The notes: generated by a model not told the origin, from the letters alone. DNA of 64,000 nucleotides from Gemmatimonadaceae bacterium (GCA_025934775.1 JAICWO010000007.1:124001-188000); one strand, 5' to 3'. Counted from the first letter of the stretch, positions 44,470-54,520 are shown. Numbers and translations: made by a program.

Positions 44470-44486
44470 GTGAGCGTGTAGCTCAC
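44470..44486. repeat. Small inverted repeat between the GAF gene and truA
   Basis: Perfect GTGAGC / GCTCAC arms around GTGTA in the 166-bp divergent gap (44412-44577). Operator-like, but it also overlaps the alternative GTG start of the GAF gene. Confidence 0.4.
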
Positions 44487-44577
44487 GCAATGTCAATCGG
44501 TTCGACCGCCGCGCGTCGCATCATACGTCGTGCGCGAGACCCTTTACACACCTACCGGTGGGGGTAAGTTTCGAGCA

Positions 44578-45351
44578 ATGGCTGAGCGCACCGTGCAACT
44601 CGTCTTGCACTACGACGGGGCCGGATTCAGCGGATGGCAGCGCCAGCCGGAGCAACGGACGGTCCAGGGTGTGATGGAAGAGGCACTCGCCCGCTTGTGC
44701 GGCGCTCCCGTCGCCGCGCTTGGCTCCGGTCGAACCGACGCGGGCGTCCATGCGCGAGGCCAGGCGGTCGGCGTTCGAGTACCGGAGCGGTGGGACGTTC
44801 AGAAGTTGCGGCGCGCGCTGAACGCAATCCTGCCGGCGGATGTGTGGGTCGCGACGGTCCACGAGATGGACGCGGAGTTCCACGCGCGCTACAGTGCGGT
44901 GAGCCGACGCTACAGCTACTACGTCGGCATGGATGACGAGACGCATTCACCCTTTCGTGGACGCTACGAGCTCGCATTCGGGCAGCCCTTGGACCGGGGC
45001 GCTCTGGATGCGGCGGCCGCCCACCTCGTGGGTGAACACTGCTTCCGGGGCTTCGCCGTACTCGGTACGGCGCCCCCGCACGACGATCACCGCTGTCGCG
45101 TCAGCGAAGCGCGATGGCTCGATCGCCCGGGCGGGCTGGTGTTCGAGATCGAAGCCAACCGGTTCCTGCACCACATGGTGAGATTCCTCGTCGGAACGAT
45201 GCTCGATGTCGCGAGCGGGCGGCGCCCGGTCGGCGATGTGCCGCGGCTGCTCGCCGCCGCCGACAATCGCGAGACGTCGTCCCCGGCGGCCCCTCATGCC
45301 CTCTTTCTCGATCGCGTCGAGTATCCGCGCGATCTGTACTGCGTGCCATGA
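44578..45351 (+). CDS. truA: tRNA pseudouridine(38-40) synthase TruA
   Basis: 257 residues from ATG 44578. Isomerises U38-U40 in the anticodon arm. Catalytic Asp54 lies in GSGRTDAGVHARGQ; NRFLHHMVRFLVGT is the conserved C-terminal motif. A frame extends upstream to 44530 but has no extra conserved residues. It is the first gene of the coupled plus-strand run; its stop overlaps the htrA start (ATGA). Confidence 0.96.
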   Translation: MAERTVQLVLHYDGAGFSGWQRQPEQRTVQGVMEEALARLCGAPVAALGSGRTDAGVHARGQAVGVRVPERWDVQKLRRALNAILPADVWVATVHEMDAEFHARYSAVSRRYSYYVGMDDETHSPFRGRYELAFGQPLDRGALDAAAAHLVGEHCFRGFAVLGTAPPHDDHRCRVSEARWLDRPGGLVFEIEANRFLHHMVRFLVGTMLDVASGRRPVGDVPRLLAAADNRETSSPAAPHALFLDRVEYPRDLYCVP

Positions 45352-46757
45352 CGTTCCACTTCTCTAATGTCCCGACTCGCATCGTCTGCCTGGCGGTGCT
45401 GATCGGCTGCTCGCGCTCGCCCGCCCCCTCCTCCGCGCAGGAGTCGGGCGTCACCGTCTCGACCAACAATCAGGTCTCGCAGAGCCGCCAGAACGCCATC
45501 ACGAACGCCGTCGCCAAGGTCGCGCCGTCGGTCGTCACGGTGCAGACGGAAGTCTTCCAGCAGGCGCCCGAAGATCCGTTCGACATCTTCTTCGGCGGCC
45601 AACCCCGCACGCAGACCCAGGCGGGACTCGGCACCGGGTTCGTCGTGCGGTCCGACGGCGTGATCGTCACCAACGCGCACGTCGTCGCGGGTGCGAGCAA
45701 GATCTCGGTGATGATGCGGAACGGCAAAGTCTATCCCGCCACCCTGCTCGGCCAGGATGAGACGAACGACATCGCCGTCGTTCGCATCGATGCGAAGAGC
45801 CTGCCGACGGTGAAGCTCGGCAACTCGAACAGTCTCGTGATCGGCGAATGGGCGATCGCGATCGGCAACCCCTACGGCTTCTATCTCGGCAACAGCGAGC
45901 CGAGCGTCACCGTGGGCGTGATCTCCGCGACGAACCGGAATCTCGTCGCGCCGAGCGAGGGCCAGAGCTCGTACTTCGACATGATTCAGACCGACGCCGC
46001 GATCAATCCGGGCAACTCCGGCGGTCCGCTCGTCGACGCGGACGGCGAAGTGATCGGGATGAACAGCAGCATCTTCTCGCCCAACGGCGGCTCGGTGGGG
46101 CTCGGCTTCGCGATCCCGATCAACCGCGTGGCGCGTGTCGTCGACGATCTGCTCACGCACGGTTCGATCAGAAGCCCCTGGATCGGCGTCGGGTTGCGGC
46201 AGTCCACTTCGTCCAATCCGCGAGACGCGCTCACGCAAGGCGCGGTGATCGCGTCGGTCGCGCCGGGATCTCCGGCCGCAAAGGCGGGCCTCCGCCCGGG
46301 CGACGTGATCGAGGGCGAAGGCAATCGCCAGGTGCACAATTTTTTTGATTGGCAGGCCGCGTTGCTCGACCTGCGCGTGGGCTCGCCGGCGCATCTCCGC
46401 GTTCGGCGCGGCTCGCAGGAGTTCGACGCGACGGTCGCGGTCGCGGACCTCCCCGAGGTCACCGCGCCCAAGGTGCAGGTGCTGCGCGATCTCCAACTCG
46501 TGACCGTGACGCCGGCGATTGCATCCGAGCGCGGTCTGCAGCGTGCGTGGGGAGCGCTCGTGTACAAGGTGAGCGACGTCATCGCGCAGCAGACCGGCAT
46601 TCAGCAGGGCGACGTGATTCTCCAGATCAACAACACGCCCGTTCGCAGCGCGCAGGACGCCGCGCGCGCGATCGACGAGTACGGCGGCCGCACCTATCTG
46701 CGGCTCGTGATCGATCGGCAGGGAGAGATGTACATGACCGAGTTCGCCGTCCGATGA
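45348..46757 (+). CDS. HtrA/Deg-family trypsin-like serine protease, probable lipoprotein
   Basis: 469 residues from ATG 45348. Signal peptide with lipobox LIGC (Cys21) followed by a Ser/Pro-rich linker, suggesting a membrane-tethered periplasmic protease. Catalytic triad His111 (TNAHVV), Asp141 (NDIAVV) and Ser224 (GNSGGP). Two C-terminal PDZ-like modules: WIGVGLRQSTSSN ... GSPAAKAGLRPGDVIEGEG and ALVYKVSDVIAQQTGIQQGD. It degrades or chaperones misfolded envelope proteins. A T7 run at 46340-46346 in the first PDZ is a possible slippage site. Coupled to truA and purB by ATGA overlaps. Confidence 0.92.
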   Translation: MTFHFSNVPTRIVCLAVLIGCSRSPAPSSAQESGVTVSTNNQVSQSRQNAITNAVAKVAPSVVTVQTEVFQQAPEDPFDIFFGGQPRTQTQAGLGTGFVVRSDGVIVTNAHVVAGASKISVMMRNGKVYPATLLGQDETNDIAVVRIDAKSLPTVKLGNSNSLVIGEWAIAIGNPYGFYLGNSEPSVTVGVISATNRNLVAPSEGQSSYFDMIQTDAAINPGNSGGPLVDADGEVIGMNSSIFSPNGGSVGLGFAIPINRVARVVDDLLTHGSIRSPWIGVGLRQSTSSNPRDALTQGAVIASVAPGSPAAKAGLRPGDVIEGEGNRQVHNFFDWQAALLDLRVGSPAHLRVRRGSQEFDATVAVADLPEVTAPKVQVLRDLQLVTVTPAIASERGLQRAWGALVYKVSDVIAQQTGIQQGDVILQINNTPVRSAQDAARAIDEYGGRTYLRLVIDRQGEMYMTEFAVR

Positions 46758-48190
46758 CGACACAGACGCGCTACTCGTCGCCGCTCGCCGAGCGTTACGC
46801 GTCGGCGGCGATGTTGGAGCTGTGGTCGCCCGCGACGCGGCATGGTCTCTGGCGGCAGCTCTGGCTCGCGCTCGCCGAAGCCGAGAAGGAGCTCGGCGTG
46901 CCGATTCCGGACGAGGCGATCGCGCAGATGCGTGCGCACCTCGAGGACATCGACTTCGACGCGGTCGCGGCGTACGAATGCCGCTTTCGCCACGACGTGA
47001 TGGCGCACGTGCACGCCTTTGGCGACGTCGCGCCCGCGGCGCGCGGATTCATTCACTACGGCGCAACGAGCGCGTTCGTCACGGACAACGCGGATCTCAT
47101 TCTCATGCGCCGCGGACTCGAGCTGCTGCGCGGCAAGCTCGTGCGCGTGCTGCGCGCGCTCGCGGCATTCGCCCGCGAGTGGCGCGCCGAACCAACGCTC
47201 GGCTCGACGCACCTTCAGCCCGCGCAGCCGACGACCGTCGGCAAGCGCGCGACGTTGTGGATGCAGGATCTCGTACTCGACGTCGCGGACGTCGATCAGC
47301 GGATCGCGACACTGCCCTGCCGCGGCGTGAAGGGCACGACCGGCACCCAGGCGAGCTTTCTCGAGATCTTTGGCGGCGATCACGCGAAGGTACGCGAGCT
47401 CGACGCGCGCGTCGCGCGCAAGATTGCGTTCGCGCACTCGATCCCGGTGTCCGGCCAGACCTATTCGAGAAAGCTCGATGCGCAGGTCCTCGGCGTCGTC
47501 TCGGGTATTGCGTCGAGCGCGATGAAGGCGAGCGGCGACATCCGCATGCTGCAATCCGTAGGCGAGATCGAGGAGCCATTCGAGTCGGAGCAGATCGGCT
47601 CGTCCGCGATGGCGTACAAGCGCAACCCAATGCGCTCCGAGCGCATCGCGTCGCTCGCGCGATTCGTCATCACGCTCGAGCCGAACGCGAATCTCACGCA
47701 CGGGGTGCAATTCTTCGAGCGAACGCTCGACGACAGCGCGAATCGGCGGCTCGTGATTCCAGAGAGCTTTCTCGCGACGGACGCGATTCTGGTATTGATG
47801 GAAAACGTCGTCTCCGGCCTGGAAGTGCATCCGGCCCGCATTCGCCGCCGTCTCGCCGACGAGCTGCCGTTCATGGCGACCGAGGAGTTGATCGTGCGCG
47901 CGGTACGCGCCGGCGGCGATCGCCAGGTTGCGCACGAGCGCATTCGTCAGGCGAGCATCGAAGCCGCGCGCGCGATCAAGAACGGCGCCGAGCGGAACGA
48001 TCTTCTCGATCGACTCGCTGCCGACGCCGAGTTCGGCGTGTCGCTCGCCGACATGCGCGCGGCGCTCGATCCGAAGCGGTTCATCGGCCGCGCACCGGAA
48101 CAGGTCGACGAATTCTTGAATGACGTGATCGACCCGCTGCTCGCGGGCATCCCGCGCATCGAAGCGGCCGCTGAAGAGGTTCGCGTATGA
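46754..48190 (+). CDS. purB: Adenylosuccinate lyase
   Basis: 478 residues. Cleaves SAICAR to AICAR and adenylosuccinate to AMP, releasing fumarate. The fumarase/aspartase-superfamily signature is [15 protein letters not shown] (about 288-302). [16 protein letters not shown] and [20 protein letters not shown] build the active site. It resembles the longer eukaryote-like PurB form. ATG 46754 overlaps the htrA stop, and purC overlaps its own stop. Confidence 0.96.
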   Translation: MTTQTRYSSPLAERYASAAMLELWSPATRHGLWRQLWLALAEAEKELGVPIPDEAIAQMRAHLEDIDFDAVAAYECRFRHDVMAHVHAFGDVAPAARGFIHYGATSAFVTDNADLILMRRGLELLRGKLVRVLRALAAFAREWRAEPTLGSTHLQPAQPTTVGKRATLWMQDLVLDVADVDQRIATLPCRGVKGTTGTQASFLEIFGGDHAKVRELDARVARKIAFAHSIPVSGQTYSRKLDAQVLGVVSGIASSAMKASGDIRMLQSVGEIEEPFESEQIGSSAMAYKRNPMRSERIASLARFVITLEPNANLTHGVQFFERTLDDSANRRLVIPESFLATDAILVLMENVVSGLEVHPARIRRRLADELPFMATEELIVRAVRAGGDRQVAHERIRQASIEAARAIKNGAERNDLLDRLAADAEFGVSLADMRAALDPKRFIGRAPEQVDEFLNDVIDPLLAGIPRIEAAAEEVRV

Positions 48191-49113
48191 CAATCGCCCA
48201 GCTCGAGCCGCTGCCGCTCCAGCACCTCCGTCGTGGCAAGGTGCGCGAGGTCTATATCGTTGACGACGATCGCCTGCTGCTCGTGGCGACCGATCGGGTC
48301 AGCGCGTTCGACGTGGTGATGAACGAGCCCATTCCCTACAAGGGCGCCGTCCTCACGCAGATCACCGCGTGGTGGCTCCGCCAGCTCGCGTCCGAAGTGC
48401 ACCATCACATGATTGCGGCGGACGCCGGAACAATCGCCGATGCCGTGTCGTCGCTCCGCGGCCACGTCGGACAGCTCGCGGGCCGCGCGATGCTGTGCAA
48501 GCGCACCGACGTGTTCCCGATCGAGTGCGTGGTGCGCGGCTATCTCGCCGGATCGGCGTGGAAAGAGTATCGCGAGTCGGGGACGCTGGCCGGCGAACAG
48601 ATGCCGCCCAAGCTCCGCGAGAGCGAGCGATTCGCTCCCCCGCTGTTCAGTCCCGCGACGAAAGCGGAGGCGGGGCACGACGAAAACATCACCGTCGCTC
48701 GCGTGGCGGAGATCGTCGGAGCCGACGTCGCCCGCGAGCTCGAGCGGTTGAGCCGCCTGGTCTACGAGCGCGGGCGCGCGATCGCGGCCGAGCGCGGAAT
48801 CATCATTGCAGATACCAAATTCGAGTTTGGTCGCGATCGGGAAGGCCGGATCACGTTGATCGACGAAGTGCTCACGCCCGACAGCTCGCGGTTCTGGCCA
48901 GCCGAGCATTACGAGCCTGGGCGCGGCCAGCCGAGCTTCGACAAACAGCCGCTCCGCGATTATCTCGATGGCGAGCGCCGCGCGGGGCGCTGGAACGGCG
49001 ACGCGCCGCCGCCGACGCTGCCGCGGGAGGTCGTCGACGCAACCAGCGCCCGGTACCTCGACGCGTTCCGCCGCATCACCGGCCATGAGCTCGACACCAC
49101 GGGGATCTCGTGA
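48187..49113 (+). CDS. purC: Phosphoribosylaminoimidazole-succinocarboxamide synthase
   Basis: 308 residues. ATP-dependent joining of CAIR and aspartate to SAICAR, the step before PurB. Family segments are [46 protein letters not shown] and [13 protein letters not shown] overlap with purB; stop overlaps the GTG start of psd. The IADTKFEFG coding stretch contains a perfect 6-bp inverted repeat (48814-48831). Confidence 0.97.
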   Translation: MTIAQLEPLPLQHLRRGKVREVYIVDDDRLLLVATDRVSAFDVVMNEPIPYKGAVLTQITAWWLRQLASEVHHHMIAADAGTIADAVSSLRGHVGQLAGRAMLCKRTDVFPIECVVRGYLAGSAWKEYRESGTLAGEQMPPKLRESERFAPPLFSPATKAEAGHDENITVARVAEIVGADVARELERLSRLVYERGRAIAAERGIIIADTKFEFGRDREGRITLIDEVLTPDSSRFWPAEHYEPGRGQPSFDKQPLRDYLDGERRAGRWNGDAPPPTLPREVVDATSARYLDAFRRITGHELDTTGIS

Positions 49114-49763
49114 ACTTCGCGCGTGAAGGCTTGAGCTTCATCCTCATCGCGGCGCTGGTCGCGGTTGGCGCGTTCGGCGTGGCGCTGAGCCGGCGATCGT
49201 GGCCGCTCTGGCTGCTCGCATTCCTCTTGACGGTCGTCGCGCTCTGGGTCGCGTATTTCTTTCGCGATCCCACGCGCACCGGACAACGCGGCGACCAGCT
49301 CGTGATCTCGCCCGCCGACGGGAAAGTCGTGATGGTGACGGAGGTCGACGAGCCGATGTACCTGAAATCACGCGCGACGCGTGTTTCGATTTTCATGAAC
49401 GTGTTCAACGTCCATGTGAATCGGTATCCGGTGAGCGGCGTGGTTCGCTTCGTCGAACGCAAGCCGGGACGTTTTCTCAATGCGGCGCGGGACGAGGCGA
49501 GTCTCGAGAACGAGCAGGCCTCCGTCGGCATCGAGACCGGATCGAACGAGGTGCTCGTGCGGCAGATCGCCGGCTTGATCGCGCGGCGCATCGTGACCGA
49601 CGCGCACGACGGCGAGCAAGTGCGGCAAGGCGATCGCATGGGCTTGATCCGGTTCGGCTCGCGCGTCGACGTGTTCATCCCCGTTGGCTCCACGCTCCGG
49701 ATCAAGCCGGGTGACGTGGTCTACGCTGGAACCACCGTCCTCGCGGAGCTGAACGGCCGATGA
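49110..49763 (+). CDS. psd: Phosphatidylserine decarboxylase (short form)
   Basis: 217 residues from GTG 49110. Makes phosphatidylethanolamine from phosphatidylserine at the inner membrane. Two N-terminal hydrophobic helices (about 8-26 and 31-49) are followed by [27 protein letters not shown] and the self-cleavage site RFGSRVD, where Ser184 would become the pyruvoyl group. This is the PSD-A type of precursor with a GS cleavage site. It pairs with pssA next door, both inserted into a purine operon. Confidence 0.95.
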   Translation: MNFAREGLSFILIAALVAVGAFGVALSRRSWPLWLLAFLLTVVALWVAYFFRDPTRTGQRGDQLVISPADGKVVMVTEVDEPMYLKSRATRVSIFMNVFNVHVNRYPVSGVVRFVERKPGRFLNAARDEASLENEQASVGIETGSNEVLVRQIAGLIARRIVTDAHDGEQVRQGDRMGLIRFGSRVDVFIPVGSTLRIKPGDVVYAGTTVLAELNGR

Positions 49764-50908
49764 ATGCCCTCCGACGCCATGGCCAACCGTCGCATCGACG
49801 ACGCGGGATGAGCCGCGCCGTCGTCTTGATGCCGAACGGTCTCACGCTGATCAACCTGTTCTGCGGCATCTACGCGATCGTGCTCGCCACGCGGGGCGAT
49901 TTCGCCTCCGCGCCAACGCTGATCGTCCTCGGCGGAATCGCCGACGCGCTCGACGGGCGCGTCGCGCGCGCGACCGGCACCGGCAGCCGATTCGGCGAGG
50001 AGCTCGATTCCCTCGTCGACGCGATTTCGTTCGGGTTTGCGCCGGCGCTGATCGTCTATCTCGGATTGCCGAGCCGCGGGAATCTGCAATGGCTGCTGGT
50101 GTTCCTCTTCACCGCGTGCGCGGTGATGCGGCTCGCGCGATTCAATGTCGAACAGGCGGGGCGCAAGAAGACGTACTTCCACGGACTTCCCAGCCCGGCC
50201 GCGGGGCTCACGCTCGCGACGTACTACTGGTTCAGCCAGACACCGCTCTACAACCAGACGGTGATTCTGTTCACGAGCAGCAAGACCATCTCGGATCTGC
50301 CGTGGCACATCATCATGCAGTGGCTGATGGCGGTGCTCGCGGCGCTCATGATCAGCGACGTTCCGTATCCCGCGGTGCCGTCGATCGGGTTTCGCAGCAT
50401 TCGCCGCCTGCTCGGCACCGTCGTCGTCGTGGGCTCGGTGGTGCTGCTGCTCGTGCGGCGTGAGGAGTTCATCTTCCCCGCGCTGCTCGCGTACGTGGCG
50501 TACGGCGCGCTGAAGTGGGTGATCCTCGGCTTCCTCGGTCGATCGAGCACGCCGGACGAGATCTTCTGGGAAGAGGAACCGCCGGAGGCGCCGCCAATCC
50601 GCGAAGAGCGCGTACGTGAGCACCGGCGTCCGCCCTCCAGCCGCGTCGCGGCTGCGAGCACGACGACGACCACGACCGTCGCGCCGATCGAAACACGCCG
50701 CGAGGAACGCGGCGAGCGCGGTGAGCGCAGCGATCGTGGCGAGCGTCCCGAACGCCGCGATGACGGCGGCGTCAGGCGCCGTCGTCGCCGTCGTGGCAAG
50801 GGAGGCACGCGTCCGCCCGGAACGAATCCGCCCGGTGCTTCGGGCGGCGGAGCGTCCTCGCCTCCCTCTTCTCCTCCATCCGATCGATCCTCGGGTTCAA
50901 GCGAATGA
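49760..50908 (+). CDS. pssA: CDP-diacylglycerol-serine O-phosphatidyltransferase
   Basis: 382 residues. Membrane CDP-alcohol phosphatidyltransferase making phosphatidylserine. The motif D62-x2-D65-G66-x2-A69-R70-x8-G79-x3-D83-x3-D87 is perfect. About six hydrophobic helices span 20-265. The C-terminal ~110 residues are an unusual cytoplasmic tail: acidic/Pro, Thr-rich, then Arg-rich with GERGERSDRGERPERR, and a Gly/Pro/Ser end. Coupled to psd and purS by ATGA overlaps. Confidence 0.95.
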   Translation: MNALRRHGQPSHRRRGMSRAVVLMPNGLTLINLFCGIYAIVLATRGDFASAPTLIVLGGIADALDGRVARATGTGSRFGEELDSLVDAISFGFAPALIVYLGLPSRGNLQWLLVFLFTACAVMRLARFNVEQAGRKKTYFHGLPSPAAGLTLATYYWFSQTPLYNQTVILFTSSKTISDLPWHIIMQWLMAVLAALMISDVPYPAVPSIGFRSIRRLLGTVVVVGSVVLLLVRREEFIFPALLAYVAYGALKWVILGFLGRSSTPDEIFWEEEPPEAPPIREERVREHRRPPSSRVAAASTTTTTTVAPIETRREERGERGERSDRGERPERRDDGGVRRRRRRRGKGGTRPPGTNPPGASGGGASSPPSSPPSDRSSGSSE

Positions 50909-51162
50909 ATCGCTATCGCGTTGCCGTTCACATCACGCCGCGCCGCGGCATTCTCGATCCACAGGGGCGGACGGTGGCCGACGCGCTGCACACGCTGGGC
51001 TTCGCGGCCGTACGCGACGTGCACGTGGGCCGGCACATCATCGTCGACGTCGACGCGGCGGATCGCGGCGCAGCGGAGCGCTCCACGCGCGAGATGTGCG
51101 AGCGCCTGCTCGCGAATCCCGTCACCGAAGATTTCGAGATCGCGAGCGTGGAGGCGTCATGA
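50905..51162 (+). CDS. purS: Phosphoribosylformylglycinamidine synthase subunit PurS
   Basis: 85 residues. Small structural subunit that links PurL and PurQ in the three-part FGAM synthase. Starts MNRYRVAVHITPRRGILDPQ; GRTVADALHTLGFAAVRDVH is typical. ATG overlaps the pssA stop, and its stop overlaps purQ. Confidence 0.96.
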   Translation: MNRYRVAVHITPRRGILDPQGRTVADALHTLGFAAVRDVHVGRHIIVDVDAADRGAAERSTREMCERLLANPVTEDFEIASVEAS

Positions 51163-51851
51163 AGTTCGGCATCGTCACGTTTCCAGCCTCCAACTGCGAC
51201 TACGACGCGTACCAAGCCGTCGTCGAAGGACTTGGCGAGGACGCGGTGTTTCTCTGGCACAAGGAGCACGACCTCAAGCAGAGCGACGTCATCATTCTGC
51301 CGGGCGGTTTCAGCTACGGCGACTATCTGCGAGCGGGCGCGATCGCGCGGTTCAGCCCCGTGATGCAGGATGTGATCGCCTTTGCCAAGCGCGGCGGTCC
51401 GGTGCTGGGCATCTGCAACGGATTTCAGATCGCCTGCGAGGCAGGACTGCTCCCGGGCGCGCTGCTGCGCAATGCGAGCCTCAAGTTCGTCTGCGAGACG
51501 GTACAGCTTCGCGTCGAGAACAGTGATACGCTGTTCACGAACCGCTACGAGCGCGGCGCGATCATCCGGGTTCCCATCGCCCACGGCGACGGCCGGTATA
51601 CCGCGAGCGACGAGACGCTGGATCGACTGGAGCAGGAAGGCCGCGTGGCGTTCCGGTACGTGGGCGGTCCCGCCGACGCCGACGAGTGGTGGAGTCCAAA
51701 CGGCTCCATGCGTGCCATCGGCGGCGTCGTGAACGAGGCCGGCAACGTGCTCGGCCTGATGCCCCACCCCGAGCGCGCGGTCGACCCGCTGCTGGGTTCC
51801 GCCGACGGTCTCGGGGTGTTCGAGTCGATGCTCGCCCGTGTCGCGGCATAA
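51159..51851 (+). CDS. purQ: Phosphoribosylformylglycinamidine synthase subunit PurQ (glutaminase)
   Basis: 230 residues from ATG 51159. Class I glutamine amidotransferase feeding ammonia to PurL. Nucleophile Cys in [15 protein letters not shown] (about 84-98); His and Glu in [10 protein letters not shown] near the C-terminus. The early [14 protein letters not shown] is diagnostic. It ends the uninterrupted chain of overlapping genes from truA; the next gene has its own ribosome binding site. Confidence 0.97.
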   Translation: MKFGIVTFPASNCDYDAYQAVVEGLGEDAVFLWHKEHDLKQSDVIILPGGFSYGDYLRAGAIARFSPVMQDVIAFAKRGGPVLGICNGFQIACEAGLLPGALLRNASLKFVCETVQLRVENSDTLFTNRYERGAIIRVPIAHGDGRYTASDETLDRLEQEGRVAFRYVGGPADADEWWSPNGSMRAIGGVVNEAGNVLGLMPHPERAVDPLLGSADGLGVFESMLARVAA

Positions 51852-51855
51852 GGAG
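51850..51855 (+). promoter_or_regulatory. Strong ribosome binding site for the BamE-like gene
   Basis: AAGGAG overlapping the purQ stop codon, 8 bases before ATG 51864. It is among the strongest Shine-Dalgarno matches in the window; neighbours rely on overlaps. Confidence 0.7.
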
Positions 51856-51863
51856 ATTATTAC

Positions 51864-52238
51864 ATGAAAGCGATAATACTATTGTTGGCAACAACGATCG
51901 CCATGCCGCTCGCCGCGCAGAGGGCGCCGGCCACGATCGATCCCGGCATGACGCAGGCGCAGGTCGTCGCCGCGCTCGGCGTGCCGCTCTCCGCGCACCG
52001 CGTGGACGGGCACACGTATCTCTTTTACAAGAACGGCTGCGAGAAGACCTGCGGCATGAACGACATCGTCGTGCTCGACAGCGGCAAGGTGGTCGACGCG
52101 GTCTTTCGGTCGCACGCGCGCCGCTACTCGGGACAGAGCAGCTCGCCCACGATGATCACGGCCGCGCAAGCGCGGCATGGCGAGCCGACGGCGCCGCTCA
52201 AGATGCCGACGACGCCGCCCAAGAAGCCCGAGAGCTGA
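51864..52238 (+). CDS. Small exported BamE/SmpA-like protein
   Basis: 124 residues. Signal peptide [19 protein letters not shown], no lipobox Cys. The mature part starts with [20 protein letters not shown] and [20 protein letters not shown], then [12 protein letters not shown]: the beta-alpha pattern of BamE/SmpA-type envelope proteins, with a Cys pair (NGCEKTCG) that could form a disulfide. The tail is Pro/Thr/Lys-rich. It lies between purQ and purL, and its stop overlaps the purL ATG (TGATG). It has unusual ATA, CTA and TTG codons at the start. Function unknown. Confidence 0.7.
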   Translation: MKAIILLLATTIAMPLAAQRAPATIDPGMTQAQVVAALGVPLSAHRVDGHTYLFYKNGCEKTCGMNDIVVLDSGKVVDAVFRSHARRYSGQSSSPTMITAAQARHGEPTAPLKMPTTPPKKPES

Positions 52239-54520
52239 TGCCCACCCACACCACGGTCGAGCCGCGCCCGGGCGATCCGGCGATCACGCCGGCACTCATC
52301 GCGGAACACGGGCTCACGGCGGAGGAGCATGATCGCCTCGTCGCGATGCTCTGCCGCGAGCCGACGTTCACCGAGTTGGGCATCGTGAGCGCGCTCTGGA
52401 GCGAGCACTGCTCGTACAAGCATTCCCGGCCGCTGCTGCGAAATCTCCCCACTAAAGCACCGTACGTGCTCCAGGGCCCCGGTGAAAATGCCGGCGTGAT
52501 CTCGATCGGCGACGGCCTGGCCGTGGCATTCAAGATCGAATCGCACAACCACCCCTCCGCCGTCGAACCGTATCAGGGTGCCGCGACCGGCGTCGGCGGA
52601 ATCCTGCGCGACGTGTTCACGATGGGCGCACGTCCCATCGCAATGCTCAATTCGCTCCGCTTCGGCTCGCTCGAATCGCCGCGCGTGCGGTACCTCTTTG
52701 GCGGCGTCGTGAAGGGGATCGGCGACTACGGGAATTGCGTCGGCATCCCGACCGTCGCCGGCGAAGTGGCGTTCGATCCGTCGTACGAAGGCAATCCGCT
52801 CGTCAACGCGATGTGCGTGGGATTGATGCACGAGAACGAGCTGATTCGCGCCGTCGCGCAGGGCGTCGGAAATCCGATCATCGCCGTGGGCGCGCGCACC
52901 GGCCGCGACGGCATTCACGGCGCGTCGTTCGCGTCCGAGGACCTGTCCGCGCAGAGTGAAGCCAAGCGTCCACGCGTGCAGGTCGGCGATCCGTTCACCG
53001 AAAAGCTTCTGCTCGAGGCGAGCCTCGAGCTGATCCGGAGCGGCGCGATCGTCGCCATCCAGGACATGGGCGCGGCGGGGCTGACGTCGTCATCCGCCGA
53101 GATGGCCGCGCGCGGCGACGTCGGCATTCGAATCGACACGACGCTCGTGCCGACACGCGAGTCCGGGATGACGCCGTATGAGATTCTGCTCAGCGAGTCA
53201 CAGGAACGCATGCTCGTCGTCGCGAAGCGCGGGCGCGAAGCGGAAGTCGAGCGCATTCTGTCGAAGTGGGATCTCACCACCGCCGTGATCGGCGAGGTGA
53301 TCGCCGAGCCAGTCTATCGCGTGACCGAGGGCGAGCGCGTTGTCGCGGAGTTCCCGGGGACGCGGCTCGTCACCGATTGTCCGACGTACACGCCCGATGC
53401 GGTCGAGAGCGCGGCTGTGGCGGGACTCCGGCTCCGCGACGTGAGTCGGATCGCCGAACGGCCCGAAGAGCGCGATCCGGCGTGGACGCTGGAGCAACTG
53501 CTCTCGTCGCCGACGATCGCGTCCAAGACATGGGTGTATCGGCAGTACGACACGACGGTCCGTACGAATACCGTGATCGGCCCCGGCGGCGACGCGGCGG
53601 TGGTGCGGGTGCGCGGCACTGACCGCGCGCTGGCGCTCAAGACCGACTGCAACGGGCGCTACGTGTACCTCGATCCGCGGCTGGGCGCGCAGATCGCCGT
53701 CTGCGAAGCGGCGCGCAACGTGGCCTGCGCCGGCGGCCGTCCGATGGCGATTACCAATAATCTCAATTTCGGCAATCCGCGTAAGCCGGACGTCTATTAT
53801 CAGCTCCGCGAGGCCGTGCTCGGCATGGGCGAAGCGTGCACCGCACTCGGCACGCCCGTGACCGGCGGGAACGTCTCGCTCTACAATGAGAACCCCGGCG
53901 GCGCGGTGTATCCGACCCCGGTGATCGGCATGGTCGGCGTGATCGATTCGCTCGTGCACATCACAGCGTCGGCGTTCCAACAGGAGCGGGACGCAATCGT
54001 CCTCCTCGGCGAGCCGACCGCGGAGCTTGGCGCGAGCGAGTATCTGGCGCGGATCCATGATGTCGTTGCCGGCGCGCCCCCCGCCTGTCCGCTCGATCGT
54101 GAGCGCGCGTTGATCGACGCGCTGCTCGAGGCGATCACCTCCGGTGTGGTCCGTTCGGCGCACGATTGCAGCGACGGCGGGCTCGCGGTGGCGCTCGCCG
54201 AGTGCTGCATCATGGATCGCGGCGCGCCGCACGGCGCGCACGTCGATCTCTCCGCCTGGCGAACGCTGCCGCAACGCGCCGTGCTCTTCGGCGAGGCGCA
54301 GGGGCGCGTGGTGGTCACGAGCGACTCGCCGGATACGGTCATCACGATCGCCAAGGGGCACGGAATTCCGGCCCGGGTGGTCGGGCACGTCCGCGGCGCC
54401 GGCTCACCGTTGCACATTACGACGGGTGGCGCGCCGCTCGAGATCTCGCTCGCGCGGCTGGACGACGCCTATCACGAAGCGATTCCGCGCGCGATGTCCC
54501 GCGCCGTCGCATCACAATAG
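52238..54520 (+). CDS. purL: Phosphoribosylformylglycinamidine synthase subunit PurL
   Basis: 760 residues from ATG 52238, the synthetase subunit of the PurS/L/Q complex. FGAM synthesis from FGAR, ATP and glutamine ammonia. Key segments: [14 protein letters not shown] (about 49-62), [31 protein letters not shown] and the second-half [15 protein letters not shown]. Length is normal for the small bacterial PurL. Coupled to the BamE-like gene. The AITNNLN coding stretch includes a GATTA/TAATC inverted repeat (53749-53762). Confidence 0.97.
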   Translation: MPTHTTVEPRPGDPAITPALIAEHGLTAEEHDRLVAMLCREPTFTELGIVSALWSEHCSYKHSRPLLRNLPTKAPYVLQGPGENAGVISIGDGLAVAFKIESHNHPSAVEPYQGAATGVGGILRDVFTMGARPIAMLNSLRFGSLESPRVRYLFGGVVKGIGDYGNCVGIPTVAGEVAFDPSYEGNPLVNAMCVGLMHENELIRAVAQGVGNPIIAVGARTGRDGIHGASFASEDLSAQSEAKRPRVQVGDPFTEKLLLEASLELIRSGAIVAIQDMGAAGLTSSSAEMAARGDVGIRIDTTLVPTRESGMTPYEILLSESQERMLVVAKRGREAEVERILSKWDLTTAVIGEVIAEPVYRVTEGERVVAEFPGTRLVTDCPTYTPDAVESAAVAGLRLRDVSRIAERPEERDPAWTLEQLLSSPTIASKTWVYRQYDTTVRTNTVIGPGGDAAVVRVRGTDRALALKTDCNGRYVYLDPRLGAQIAVCEAARNVACAGGRPMAITNNLNFGNPRKPDVYYQLREAVLGMGEACTALGTPVTGGNVSLYNENPGGAVYPTPVIGMVGVIDSLVHITASAFQQERDAIVLLGEPTAELGASEYLARIHDVVAGAPPACPLDRERALIDALLEAITSGVVRSAHDCSDGGLAVALAECCIMDRGAPHGAHVDLSAWRTLPQRAVLFGEAQGRVVVTSDSPDTVITIAKGHGIPARVVGHVRGAGSPLHITTGGAPLEISLARLDDAYHEAIPRAMSRAVASQ

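Noticed and set aside
45294-48193. Long minus-strand frames opposite htrA and purB
   Set aside because: Complementary to conserved genes; composition is that of antisense frames.
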